Positions 23,374 to 35,436 of a stretch of DNA of 64,000 bases are shown one piece after another. Within the stretch, counting starts at the first letter, position 1. Every line of letters begins with the position of its first letter. The stretch covers positions 542,623 through 606,622 of the forward strand of contig NW_025064902.1 of NCBI RefSeq assembly GCF_019112545.1, read 5' to 3'. A program made the translations under genes and the position numbers. A model generated the notes under the pieces. That model did not search any database and was not told where the DNA came from. It worked only from the letters and a program-made list of their open reading frames with translations. The stretch is from Guyanagaster necrorhizus (lineage: Eukaryota; Basidiomycota; Agaricomycetes; Agaricales; Physalacriaceae).

Positions 23374-24097
23374 GAAATTCAATGGCATGTTTTTCTTTTA
23401 TCTTCCTCTAAGCTTTTGTTGAAGGTATTATTCAGAAGGTCGACCACCACTGGAAAGAGGCCTTTGCAGGGCCCAGTGATCTGGATGTAGTTGGTATCAT
23501 TAATGAAAATTTCAATATTTCTTCCTGACGTCGGATTCACAAGAGTATAAAGGTGTGTAACCCATGATCCTTTGCGAAGGAGTGACAGGATCTCCACGTT
23601 GCAGATATCGGTATTCCTAGAGGCTACAACATGTAGGATAATATAAATGTGCCAGCAGAGAAGATGGAGAAAAGGAATCTTTGAAGAGTCTCCAGAGTGA
23701 CTTGTACCAAATTATATTGGCGACGGGTACCACGAGGACACTAGAATACAAGAGTAAATAATGGCGGCGCAAAGAGGAAGCAGATTGCAAAAGAGATTGA
23801 CAGCAAAGCAAGCCTCTAGTCGGAGTTGCTGTCAGATTCGTCACATTTACAAATGTAGGTAATTAAGGGTATCACCATCATCTTATCCTACTAGCAGTGA
23901 TCTGTGTGATGCACTGGTAATTTTTGGTTGAAGATATAAGTGATCACTGTGCAGAAATAGATATCCTTGCAGCTTGCACGTAAAATAAGAGGTTGACTCG
24001 ACACTGTAGAACCACGCCTGCGACATCACGAGAGCGCATCCAACAAGACTCGAACACATAGCATGCTCGCAAAACCAACTCGATTAGCGCTGGAATT
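23374..24097. other. Spacer of the large inverted repeat, left part
   Basis: Minus-strand frames at 23617-23844 (a hydrophobic piece) and 23379-23597 (VEILSLLRKGSWVTHLYTLV and onward) could be two exons of one unknown gene that ends at the palindrome arm. I do not recognise the family, and splice sites are not clear. Confidence 0.35.
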
Positions 24098-24647
24098 TGT
24101 TGGAAATCCTCGGTAATGCGCAGGGTAGACTCCAGGCTGGTAAGGCCAGAAGGTATGAACTCATTTTTCTACAGCTCCTACAGAGCTTGTATTTATACTC
24201 TCCAGACTTATATCTAGAATTTACTACAACTTTCTCTTTCTCTCGGGCTTACTCATCAACTCTCGGCATGATGCCGGATTGCCCTTTCTAGAACTTTCCA
24301 GCAAAATCCCAACACAAACAAACAAACACAGGCAACAAAAACACCAGAAAAAGATATGACCAAACACTTAACAACAACACCAAACTAACAGACAGCTATG
24401 GGCTTACTGTGCAACGTCATGAGCAAAGACTGTTGGAATTTTGCTGGAAAGCTCTAGAAAGAGCAATCCGGCATCATGCCGAGAGCTGATGAGTAAGCCC
24501 GAGAGAAAGAGAAAGTTGTAGTAAATTCTAGATATAAGTCTGGAGAGTATAAATACAAGCTCTGTAGGAGCTGTAGAAAAATGAGTTCATACCTTCCGGC
24601 CTTACCAGCCTGGAGTCTACCCTGTGCATTACCGAGGATTTCCAACA
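24098..24647. mobile_element. Two inverted LTR-like sequences (217 bp each) around a 116-bp core
   Basis: 24098-24314 and 24431-24647 are inverted copies of one 217-bp sequence: coordinates pair as x + y = 48745, with only about six differences. In the orientation of the second copy it begins TGTTGGAATTTTGC and ends GGATTTCCAACA, that is TG..CA ends with a short inverted repeat, as in retrotransposon LTRs. It carries a TATAAATACA box, as an LTR promoter would. The core holds no coding frame, primer site or polypurine tract that I can identify. The five bases flanking the pair do not form a target duplication. It may be two solo LTRs inserted head to head or a fold-back derivative. Confidence 0.7.
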
Positions 24648-25101
24648 GTGAGGGTCACAGTTCAGCAGTGATTATGGTTGAAGGCATCATCGACCAGTAA
24701 TTGACAACTCATAATCGCAGAACCGACTCCGGAATTGGTTCTGCAGTTGCAGTCGACGATGGTTATTCCCCCGATTATCGCCCCATAATCGACGAATCCT
24801 GATCCTCCCGATTATTGGTTCTGACGGCGTCTAGCATGCTGTTCACACGAGTACCTCGCAACAGCCCGTAGAATTCAATCTCCGAGCTGCAACACCTGCC
24901 TGCCTCGATGCAAATACACCTTGATTCTGCAATCCCTTGACTGCAATCTAGAAATTGGGAAATAGTATGTATTGTTAATTTATTTCGTTTCGAGTACTCA
25001 GTACAACGACTTTAGTACCATCGAGAATTATTGGCCTACTTTTCAGCGGCGTCAACAGGATTTGGAATCGCTTGTGCTCCGCTTTTTTGACTGCACAGAC
25101 A
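24648..25101. other. 5' flank of the HET-domain gene
   Basis: No open frame of note. It contains repeated ATAATCG / CGATTAT motifs around 24700-24830 in both orientations, which could form small hairpins. The promoter of the HET gene should lie here, but no clear TATA box was seen. Confidence 0.4.
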
Positions 25102-27089
25102 ATGACGGATCCATATCCCGGTGTAATATCTGATTCTGACCAGAATGCCAACATAATTCCGCCTTTAGAGTCTCAAGGGGTGATACCTCATGGCAGTTCT
25201 ACTGCAGAAGGTGATGGCCCTGTTCTGGAGGTAACGACACACTCACCGCCTGATCTGAGCAGTGCAGAAACAGCTCCAGAACCCCTGAGCTGGTTTGCTG
25301 AGGCTGGTTCTTTATTCCCAAAGCCTCAGGCCCAGGAGGTAAGCCGGTTAGCAACCAAATAGAGAAGAGTTTGTTAACATGTTTTCAGGACCTCACTTTC
25401 CCTATAGCCACCATTTCTGCCTTCACTGAAATGGGCCAAGAGGAGTCATCAATCAAAGTTCCATTGCAACGATCCTATGCCGGTCGAAAGCCCATAATAT
25501 CATCCTCCCTCGCCAACACTCCATGCGCCACCCTCGGTGTTATGGGCCTCTTAGATCAACTGAACACCACCCTCAGAACATCACATACCCTGGACACACC
25601 ATTCATCTCCTCCACTCTCGAAGACTGCATCAAGAACAACTACGACTTTGGCACTGTATATGGCCGTCTCCGCGCGGTATGGGGCATCAAAGGCCGGAAT
25701 ACCATCCAAGATGAGATACGTTCACGCGAAGCTTGGGACCAGAAGAGGCGACGAAATGCACTTGTCGGTAACCGGATTGTCGAACCGAATTTGGAACCTC
25801 GACGGGTCTGGGATCTATACGCTAATCGGGTGATACCATGGTGGAGCAGCGACGCGTCTCTACCCGTGATCTCGTTAACTGTGAACGTTCGTCCAGTATC
25901 GCATGCGTGGATGGACGCGAAAGATCGCGTCGACGTCTGGACGCCTATCAATGGGGAGGAATGGCCCGTACCCATCCCAAAAGATGCCAACCTTGACCTC
26001 ATCCGCATCGAGATGCTGAATCTGGGAGCGGAATACACATGGTTGGATGTCCTCTGTTTGAGACAGGAGGGTGGGCCAAGCGAGCACCTGCGTGCAGAAG
26101 AGTGGAAGCTCGATGTGCCCACTATCGGACGTGTGTATGCATATGCCACAGTCATGGTCTACCTGAGTGGGCTGGGGCAGCCTTTTACTTTGAAGGACGG
26201 TGACTTGGACAGTGATCGCTGTTGGTTTAGACGCGCGTGGACACTACAGGAGATTGGCAACCACAGGATCATTGTTGGGGATACACCTGATGGCCCACTG
26301 CATGCGAAACCAATAGACAAGGGTGGGAACTATGATACTGAGATATTGACTAGGTTTCACAAGCAGCTGTGGTCCATCAGCACTGTCTATCATAGGAATC
26401 AGTGGCTGTCACTCTTCCCCAAGATGTTTGAGGTCCTGTCAGAGATGCACGACCGGGTATCCACCAATCCTGTGGACAAAGTTGCAGGACTGGCATTCCC
26501 TCTGCTCCCCAGGGCGATACCGGCATACCGAGAGAGCGAATCTCTCGAAGATGCATGGATGGAATTGGTGAATGCAATGACTGTGTGGAATCGGGGTAAG
26601 CTGTTCTTGTGGTATCCTGAACCAGGAGATACAGGCATGAAGTGGAGACCATCATGGGACCAGGTCATGAAGAGGCCTCTGCCTGTGGATGACTACTCCT
26701 GGATGACAGTTGATTGGGATGGGGAGACAAATGATAGCTGGTTTGGAGGATACTGCATTGAAAAGGGGTTTGTGCAAGGGTTGGCCATGGAAAGTGTGAA
26801 AGAGGTTGAGCGATGTGGCGAGCTGATCATTAAAGATGCCAATGGGGCAGAACATTCATTTCACATCATTGCACGCCACAAGTTCCCAATACGTGAAGAC
26901 ATGTACACATTGCTTGGTATAACTCCAAAGCCTCTCCAACATTATGGACAGAAGCAATATTTGGTCATTGGGCAAAGACTGTCTGACGAAAAGTTTGAGA
27001 AAGTGTCTGTGTTCGAAATGGCCGGTGAAGAAGCACAGAGGCTGAGGCATCTGGGCATTACTAAATGGTGTCGGAACATTCTTATCTGA
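25102..27089 (+). CDS. HET-domain (heterokaryon incompatibility) protein
   Basis: Two exons (25102-25338 and 25389-27089) joined by a 50-bp GTAAGC..CAG intron give 645 residues with no break. Residues about 245-360 show the HET domain: SHAWMD, then the block EYTWLDVLCLRQEGG, LDVPTIGRVYAYATVMVYLS and CWFRRAWTLQE. In ascomycetes HET proteins trigger growth arrest or cell death when unlike individuals fuse. In basidiomycetes the role is less well shown, so an allorecognition function is inference. The ATG at 25102 is the first in frame; the frame upstream opens with TTG. The N-terminal 80 residues are Ser/Pro/Glu-rich and probably disordered. The gene sits alone in the spacer of the large palindrome. 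CpG is sparser in its 3' half than in its 5' half, which may reflect partial methylation of the locus. Confidence 0.85.
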
Positions 27090-28620
27090 GGTGAGTACAT
27101 ATTTTGTGGTTGTTCTAGATTAGTACTGTTTCTCACCTTGAGTATACATCAGCCCATTCATAGTTCACTGCACATATATGATGGTACATCCCATCCATTG
27201 AGATACTCACAAATGAAATATAATTAGCATTCTCCACCATTTGCATGCTTTTGCTGCGCACCAATGAAAACTGATTTCACTACTCTTCCTGCTCTTGCTA
27301 ACTGATATGCAGAAACGGCGTATTTGCGTTTTGAATGGAGAGGAGGTGTGCAGAAATTAGTGATGATAGTAAGAAGCCAGGCTTATGGTGTTGATCCCTA
27401 CCATCATAACAGCGACTCTCCCCCATCATTTCTTTGAGTTTCCTTCATCATGGTCCAATGTCAACCACTATCTATGACCAGGTCAATGACTCGAAGACAT
27501 CTGGCAAAATCAGGACACTTTGGGTGGGGATTGTTGTCGCCTGGTCGAAATGGGACTGGGTACTTGCAGCAGCCACAAGGCAAGTATCATGGCCTTGACC
27601 ACTGACCAGTACTTCACCTGCTCAATTGCAGGTAGTAGCGACGCACTTGGTTTCTCTTGCTCTCCTCGGAAATTAAAATGACAGACACAAGCCCGGAAGG
27701 AGCCAGCCTCTACCAATGGAAGGCTTACGCAAAATTGAGACGGAGCGACTCGTAGAATTTGCGATTTGTCTGAGCCGACTTTGGAATCTTCCCGCAGGCT
27801 GTACTCAGGACGAGGCGCTGTGTCAGCATCTGTATTGTTCCCTTCTTGGTCCATTTCTGGCTAGGATACAAGACGTAGCCCTCATCTGTAGGGGATTCGA
27901 TGGTATGACGCGCAGCTCAAAGTATTTTAGTTTGCCCGCGTGACTCTGAACAGGGCTCACAAGTTGGAGTGCATCTTCTTGCTTGTTGATCGATGATACA
28001 TATAAAATCTTGCTCTCCATATTTGAGGGAATTGGAGTTCAACCGTTATGATGCACCTGAGAAACGCTGAGATTTCGTGATAAGCCATATGGTTTCTAAT
28101 ATATATTTTACTTATGTCAATGGCTGTAGCTACCTTTACAACAAGGACTCTGTAACCTTCATCGCCTTGAAAAACTCCGTTTAAATCTGGAAAAGATCCC
28201 ATCACTATTAAACCCGAAAAATTTGCATATGTTCTGCGAGGATATTATTACTGAAGAATGGAACTTCACTATGGCATGCAGTAAGTGTGAAGCATAATGG
28301 GCGTACACGACAGCCTCACCATATCTTGAATTATCCTCCGCAGAAATTGAAACCTCAAATAGAAGCAGCTGGCAATCTTCAATGTATGCAGCTGTATCGT
28401 CATCCTCAGCGAATGTAGACGTTGGAGAACTCATCCACTAACGTTTAGCATCTCGTTCTTCGTCTGAGAAATTAGGCTACTGCTGCATGGTGAGCAGACT
28501 CTTGCCACCATGGATACCAGCATAGCCAGCCAGTAGAAGGCAGTCCTCATCTTCAGTGTCGGAATCGTGCTTGGTATTGGGGCAGAAAGTGGGCGATGTC
28601 CTAGGTGATGGTCAATGTTT
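27090..28620. other. Spacer of the large inverted repeat, right part
   Basis: Small minus-strand frames at 27510-27854, 27957-28205 and 28159-28434 have no recognisable motif. The last begins with ATG (28434) and an acidic stretch and could be a first exon of an unknown gene. Nothing here matches the left part of the spacer. Confidence 0.4.
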
Positions 28621-28654
28621 AAGGGTCACATTACCCTTTGTGTCGCTGACCGCG

Positions 28655-28876
28655 ATGACGTCCGGGGCAAACGTTCTCCTCCTTCGCGAACCTACGCCAT
28701 CCTCCGATAGTGGCCAGGATCTGTATGGAACCATATTTACTGCAGCAAGCTACACGCCTTTCTCGATTCCAGTGATCGAAACCGTGCTCACGAATATCAA
28801 TGAACTCGCATCCGTAACGGCACAGGGCGATTTCGATGGAGTTGTCATGATCAGCGCATGCTCATGCGAGGCCTGA
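28655..28876 (+). pseudogene. Uroporphyrinogen-III synthase-like fragment (right arm copy)
   Basis: Identical in translation to the fragment at 23118-23339 and ending at the same TGA. Both copies share the lesion, so the gene was already broken before the arm was duplicated. Confidence 0.6.
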
Positions 28877-29083
28877 CACAAGGCGAACGGTGCAGCCAAG
28901 AACGGTACATGCCGCATTCACACTGCGACGGCTCTTTTGTTCGTTAACAGTAACAGCTCCGCAGGTCAAAAATACATAGTATTTAGACTGAGAGCATCAC
29001 GGTCTCCCCACAGAAGAATTCGCAGTCCGAATTTCCCAAGCATCCAGGACAAAACTCAAAATCGCGTTCTCGATACCAACACA

Positions 29084-29353
29084 TCAATCCCGGTGGCGCA
29101 TCCAGTTACCCGGATTATACTCAGCATTCCCAAGAGAGATATCACACCCGCATCCCAAACACACCACTTTGTCCTGTTCGATCCTGTCCGGATCAACCCA
29201 GGGCTCGCACCTGAGGAAAAGTCGCCTCCGCTTCGCATCGTTCCGGCTGAACTGATACAGCGGGCTCTCGAACGTCTTTAGGAAGCTCACTTCGGGACCG
29301 TTCTGCGATACCAGGAACGTCTCTTTCTGATATATGCTGAGTTTCCGTGCACG
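29084..29353 (-). pseudogene. Zinc-binding protein fragment (right arm copy)
   Basis: Identical to the fragment at 22641-22910, with the same CxxC and WMRHRD residues and the same stop. Confidence 0.45.
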
Positions 29354-30065
29354 CGGGCTGTGAAAGGATGAGCTCTAACTTGGACTCGGTGAAGTGGCAC
29401 TGACCAAGATCCTTGCAATTGCGGTTGGAACGGTGATTCTTCGCGGTCAGCGATCATCATTCAGATAGGGTAGGAGAATTGCCACCTGCACCTTCCATGG
29501 CCACGGTGGCATGGGCGGCTGGTTTGTCCCGATGGCGCGCTCCAGCCTGAAGGCGACCATGAGGTTGAAGGTGTTTCGGGAGGCATAGATGGAGTAGGCA
29601 TTTGAATCCCACTGAAATCTTGCATTCTGCGATGAATCTGAACATTCATGGCTGCTCCATATGCTGGTGCCGAATGATTCGTGAAAGATATCGAGGCATT
29701 CGCAGGGACAAGCTGGCTCGCACCAGATTGGTAAGAAGTAAGATAGCCTAGTCCATTCATCACGGAAGGAGAAGCGGGAATGGATGCAGTGGATGGTGAT
29801 CATAGTCCAGGTTGCTTTTAAGTAGGTCTGCGCAGAGGGACAAAGCCAGACGATGAATGGTGGCACCCGGACTTGTCTTTGTTGCGCACCTCAGACGCGC
29901 CTCTCCTGTCTTTGTCCTCCCACACGCTTTGGCAAAAACATTGTCAAGTAGACGAGTGCGCAGCACGAGATAACAGCCCATAGAGCAACGTCCTAATCTT
30001 CGGGAATGCAATATTCTTCGACTCTCTTTGCGATCATCCGGGAATGGTTTTATCTGCATTCATGA

Positions 30066-31362
30066 GGGATGCGACCCTCGATGTTCGTCATCGGCCATAA
30101 TGGTGCCAATGGCGGTGAGAATTGGCATGGTCGGATGTAAAACGAGCACTGCTGACAGGGAGAGGATACTCTCCGCAAGGAAGGTGATTGATATCTTCGT
30201 GAGCTCTCTGTTTGATTAAGAGACGGTGGGAGAATACGAGACGTCGTATGCTCGTTGCCGAGTACAGAGACCGGTTTTGAGCCCGAGGACGAGAACAGCC
30301 TGGTATGGCTGCGGATGCACCCTGGAACGTTAGACGCAGTATCGATGTCCATGTCGAACTGCCTACTGCACGATTGAATTGGAGGTGGGAAGACAGTCAA
30401 TGGCATCGTGAAGCATGTTAACTGCTGCCAGTCGAGAAGGAAGATGCCATTGTAGTTGGGGTCCAAAGAGCGTGACACGATATCCTGTAGATCAGATTGG
30501 GAATGGCGGCGGCGAAAGGGGTGTGAGTCGGAGAGACCGTTATTTTGTTCATGTGGCCGTGACATATCGCGTCTGTCACAGCGATACGGACGCAGACCGG
30601 CAGGAGAGTTTCCTGGGTACATGTAACTTGAAAAAGGTTCCGTTGGTCGTAAAACGACAGAGAGAGCGGGATGTCGTTTTGGTAAGCGGCAGAAAATATT
30701 GGTTGACAGCGAGACAATAGACAATTCCTTGGGGCTGAAGATACCTTGCCAAGTTTGAGAAGATGGGTGTGCCGAAGAGAAAGAGCAGACTCACTAGTTT
30801 TATTTCGAGGGAATGCATCTGGAAGGTTCGTATGACGGTCGACTCATTCTCACAAGCACATAGACCTTACCCTTCACGACGATAAGATATCCAGAAAGCT
30901 GAGTCAACTATGTTCTGGCATTGGCGAAATCCCTCGGAGCTGCCGCCATGCTACTACAGACGTCATTTATTCCCACAAATGTGACATGTAAGAGGGAGAG
31001 GCTACACGGTGAACTGTTCATGTCTTCTCCCTATCCACAATCGCAGAGAAGAGAAGAGGTAGAGTAATATCCGAATGTCATACAGATGGGTGAAGGTCGT
31101 AATGAGAAATTTATGCTTGTAGCTGCTGGCCTGTGACTGAATGATAAAACATTCTCTACAGATGTTTAAGTTAAAGCGGTGTGGAAGGAAACCTGACACA
31201 CACCTTCGCAGAAGCACCATGGGAGCGTTGGCACGGTCCGGTTCCTCCGAGATCACGTGTTACGTTGCCGTAGATTCCCGCTTGTCCATAGCTACACCGA
31301 GACTATTACCAGCCATTCCCGATTCCCTCTCTTGGACCTAACGATACAGTTCCAACGACTCG
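30066..31362. other. Intergenic stretch right of the palindrome
   Basis: Overlapping frames in all phases on the minus strand (30050-30818), some hydrophobic, could be a decayed membrane-protein gene, but I cannot name the family or join exons. No full gene is supported. Confidence 0.4.
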
Positions 31363-31928
31363 GACAATTAGCTTCAGAAGCATACCTATCCAAACATTTA
31401 GTAGCATAAGAAATACTCACTGAAATGACTATATACCAGACAGATAATAATGTGTCTGTTGCATCAAGACATTATTGCCATTGAAACATGCCTCAGATAT
31501 AACAGAACTGAATCATACATGCCTGCAGAGCCAAGATTTTTTCTATACAGTATTTAAGCATATAGTTTACACCCTGTAACCCTAGTCTTGAGCTAAGATT
31601 CAATATAAATAACTAAACTCTCTGGCTCTTAGTGTCTTGCCTGTTCTAATGGGCCTTGTACTAATACCTTCAATTCCCCTTATTCACTTATATCTTTCCC
31701 TTTTCCCTTTTGCTTTTTCTTCAGTTAGAGTCAGACTCCAGTGGCAGCAGTCTTGTTATTATTTGATTATCATCTGACATTTAGCTTGAGACTTCTTATG
31801 CTCTGGTCCAACAACTCTTAGCCTAGGATGACCACATGAAATTTTCAATGTACAACTACATCTTCTTCTCTGCAGGGCATTGACATAGGATTTTCTGAAA
31901 TAGAAAGAGCTCATTCAAATGCTGGCAC
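31363..31928. other. CpG-free, AT-rich segment
   Basis: No CpG occurs in 566 bases between the sites at 31361 and 31929, while both flanks have normal CpG. No coding frame is visible. It resembles the larger depleted domain at 9.2-11.6 kb and is probably an old methylated repeat. Confidence 0.75.
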
Positions 31929-32228
31929 CGAAGATATGACATTTACTTGATAAATCCAATAATGCTGTCCTACCCAAATAACTACCCTCGGATGACTGAA
32001 AGGACATTCCTACCATTTGTCGACATGTTTTTAATCTTGTTTATACATATACGAATTTGCTCCTGCAGTCGATTTGCTTTGTGCCCTGGCTGATAGTGCC
32101 ATGTTACGCATTATATCCGAGTCGATCGATCTCCTTCGAAAGAGCGGGACTTGCTAAAAGCGGGTCTAGCATATTTTATATGCCAAAAATACCCAATGCC
32201 CGCCATTCAATATCTGGCCTATGATTTG

Positions 32229-32641
32229 TAGTGATGTCCAGGCTGGGTGAGGCTGGTTTTTTGGGGCTTTGGAGGGACAGGTAGTGACAAAGTATGAGCC
32301 CGTGCCTTGAGCCCGCCAAAGCCTGCTCGCGTCAGGGCCGGGCTTGGGTAGTTGATCGAGCTTTTAGTGTCCATGAACACGAGATGAGGTGTAGAAATCA
32401 TGTCGTCTCCATGTTATGCTTTGCTCTAAATCACCATATTGATGCTTTAACAGAATAATTGTATCTTATTCACCTTCTACAAAACTGGTATTACAATGCT
32501 ACCATAACTGACCAGGACTTGGGCTTTGCATAGTTTGAGACCGAGCCTTCAGGCCCCCCAAGCTCGCCGGGTGCTTTTCAGGGCTGGGTTATGCTGGGTC
32601 AGGCCGGATTGCCGGCCTTGAGCCTGACCCGGACATCACTA
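32229..32641. mobile_element. MITE, hAT-like by target-site size
   Basis: The 413-bp element starts TAGTGATGTCC and ends GGACATCACTA, a perfect 11-bp terminal inverted repeat that continues imperfectly inward. It is flanked by ATGATTTG (32221-32228) and TTGATTTG (32642-32649), an 8-bp target duplication with one mismatch. Eight bases is the size made by hAT transposases. The ends are GC-rich with GGCC-type palindromes, the centre is AT-rich, and there is no coding capacity, so it is a non-autonomous element. Confidence 0.8.
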
Positions 32642-32855
32642 TTGATTTGTGGTTCTGCGCTATTCAACTCGAGTTGCGTCCGTTGTCAGGCTGGTTCCTT
32701 TGCCGATACATCCTAAGAGCCACTATGTTTCTTCATTTTCCTTGTGTACAGAATTGTAGTGACTTTATTCATTCTCAAGTTCGGCAGTATTTAGTTACAA
32801 CATCTAATGGTACAGTGGCGAAAAAATAACGAATGAAAATTCATTTTTAACATGA

Positions 32856-35436
32856 TCACGCCTTCGTAAATTCTTTCGTGAAGTCATCCATGGCATCCAA
32901 AGTGCTCAAGAAATGCTTGAACTCGAGCTTCTCTCCACGACCCACAGCCAACGACTGTGCGGTCCTCGCCGCATTCTTGATCTGTCTACCGTTCACGTCT
33001 CGCTTCGCCAGTTCCTGGATCTGCTCCGGCGTGATATCCGCCGACGCCCCCACTTTGGCAATGAACGCTGACCAGACCTGTATCTTGGACTCGACGGGCA
33101 GTTCATGGAAGTGCAGTGCGACGTGGATACGCGACAGGAAGGCCTCATCGAATGCCTTGACACGATTGGTGGTCAGGAAGAGGATGCCACGGTAGTATTC
33201 GACGTGACGCAAGCTGAAAAATTACAGTCAGACTGCGGTAGAAGAACGACAGGTGACAGCGCTTACAAGACAGCGACCATGGCATTCCGTACGAGATCAT
33301 GGAGAGAACGTTGCTCGAGGAAGACATCGGCCTCGTCGATCAGAACAATGGCTTTCCACGTTGTAGCGACCTCAAACACGCGTTCGAGAGCCATATCGAG
33401 GCTGTTCGCATCCGTACCCAAATCGCCAGCACCGACAAGGTACAGGGGTCTCTTGACATGTTCGCTGGTTGCTTCAGCAGAGAAGGTTTTACCTGACAGG
33501 GAGCACGATTAGACGAACACAACAACTAGTGATTAGCACAGACGAACTGACCAACTCCTGGGGGACCAAACAGGTTGATAACGAGACCATGACCTTTGCC
33601 CTTGATGAAGTCATCGAACCCGAGTTCGCGATGGTGTGCCTCCACGAGGGACTGCAAGAGGTCCTTGCGATCCGTCGGAAGAACAAGATTGGCAAAAGCG
33701 TCCTTGTTCCATTCTACGTCCGAGATCTTCTCGACGTCGAATTCCACTGTGCCGGATCAGCTTGAGCACACAAGCTAAGAGAGACTGCTTACACCAAAGT
33801 TTATCGGAAAGACTAAATCCGAAAACCACAGTGGGCGTCACCAAGAGTTCTTCATCTGTCAGCTCGACATCGTTTGTGCTTTCTTCGTCGCGGAGGTGGG
33901 AATCCACAAGAACACCTTCAACGATATCATTCAGCATTGACGGGCGATACAAGACATGCTATTGCTTACCATTAGCATATTGGTGAGGCACCGGCTCTTC
34001 ATCTATAGTGTTTCCGTATTCATTCACCTGTGGCTTATCCGACTTGGGTACAGGGGTAGGATATTTGTAGTTGGCATTGAAACGTCGGAAGGAAGCTGAG
34101 TGACATTAATTGACAGTTAAGCAGGGTCGTGAACAAATTATCGTCCTACCCCGATCAACCATGATCCTTCCCTTGACCTAGATACAGTATAACGTCAGAA
34201 CACAATTGGCTACGTCCATAGAAGACTCGGAGACGAAAGGACGAACATTGTGCCTCAACAGTCTATTGCTTCCGCATTTCAACGCCGCGATGCCATTGAA
34301 CTGCTTGTGATGAATCCCCCGAAGATCAGACCATTTCTTGCCTCGCTGCATCACCGTCTCCTTCAGCTTCGCAGAGTCGGGATGGAACCTAACAGGGTAG
34401 GCATCCAGCGAATCAATCTTCACTGTACCTTTGAAAAACTTGATGAGAATTTGCGTAGTAACCTTCGATACCCCCACGGTCTGGGTGAGAGGCCGGTCTA
34501 TAAGATCTATGCTCTCGCAGCTCAGCTGGTAGCACTTCATACCCTCCACGTTCATGTGCATAACAGACTCCAGCTTGAACAGGCGCGGTGCGCCAGTAAT
34601 AGCGCAACGCGTGACGAGGATTGAACGTGGGACAAGGATGGAGTAGAGGAGGTCCCAGGTCATCTCGCCATGGGATTTCAGCTTGTTGATGGTGCGAATA
34701 GTATTCTTATAGTCGGAACTGATGGAGGAGAGAAGGAGGTCAATGGAGGAAAGGACGTATGTGTCGAGCTGGGTCGGAGCCTTCTTGGAGGCAAGATGAT
34801 CGCGATATTCCTTGAACTCGTCGAGGAACGTTAAGAAGACTTCGGGATCAAGCTATAGACAGGAACTTATATCTGATGGTCGTATAGGACCGGAGAAAGC
34901 ACGTACCTCCAAAGGATCAGAGTTCCAAGAGATTCCAGGCCACGATTGAATGACGTCCTTGCAAGCTTTCAAGATGTACTCGCTTTTGATGACAACCTTG
35001 AAGGTCGGTTCCACCAAAGCAACCAGCTCTTCACGGATCGGGAGCGTACGCACGATGCTTAAAGGGTAATTATATGAGTCAAGACACCATGAACATTACA
35101 GTGAACATACACAAAGCTGAAATCCTTCCAAGGGTCATTGTCTCCTGACCGCAACAGTGGAAGACCTTCGACGACAACCTTCGAGCTCGTGTTCTGTATA
35201 ATCAAAAACAAGCACATCAACTCGCCGTCCCCCCAAGGTCATGATAGAACACTCTATACCCGATACTTCCAGCTTTTCGACCACCGACTATAGTAATGGT
35301 CGACGCGCTTAACCTTCAATGTGGGCGGCGTCAAACGCTCGTCGTCCTCCTTGATAGTTGAGACCTTCGACTCGGTCTCGATGTCCCTCGATGACTCTTC
35401 GGACGCCTTCATCAAAGAGGAGAATCGGCGATGCAT
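32856..35436 (-). CDS. AAA+ ATPase with DUF7025-like N-terminal half
   Basis: Ten exons (35260-35436, 35111-35193, 34907-35057, 34247-34852, 34150-34177, 33970-34095, 33793-33915, 33552-33746, 33267-33492, 32856-33213) add up to 690 codons with every phase consistent. The long fourth exon carries the DUF7025-like region (GEMTWDLLYSILVPRSILVT). The ATPase core follows: Walker A GPPGVGKT at residues 492-499, split by an intron, Walker B IVLIDEAD at about 545-552, and the sensor TTNR with the arginine-rich LSRIHVALHF segment in the last exon. The end (LAKRDVNGRQIKNAARTAQS) is the usual AAA lid. Fungal relatives are common, but their substrates are mostly unknown; ATP-driven remodelling of proteins is the family function. 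Start 35436 is the first ATG in frame. A 28-nt exon is present (34150-34177). Confidence 0.9.

Larger units (their letters stand above)
28621..30065 (-). repeat. Right arm of large inverted repeat (1445 bp)
   Basis: Reverse complement of 21929-23373 with the same length, so no net insertion or deletion separates the arms. The outer end lies next to sequence unrelated to the left flank. See the left arm for the comparison made. Confidence 0.95.

Noticed and set aside
24093..24652. Target-site duplication around the inverted LTR-like pair
   Set aside because: The five bases on either side (GAATT and GTGAG) do not match.
28159..28434. 91-codon minus-strand frame with ATG as a small gene
   Set aside because: No recognisable motif and no clear splice partner, so it is only mentioned as a possible first exon.
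30050..30724. 224-codon minus-strand frame at the outer edge of the palindrome
   Set aside because: Low-complexity Ser/Pro/Arg composition typical of a shadow frame; its end runs into the arm, and other phases look as plausible.
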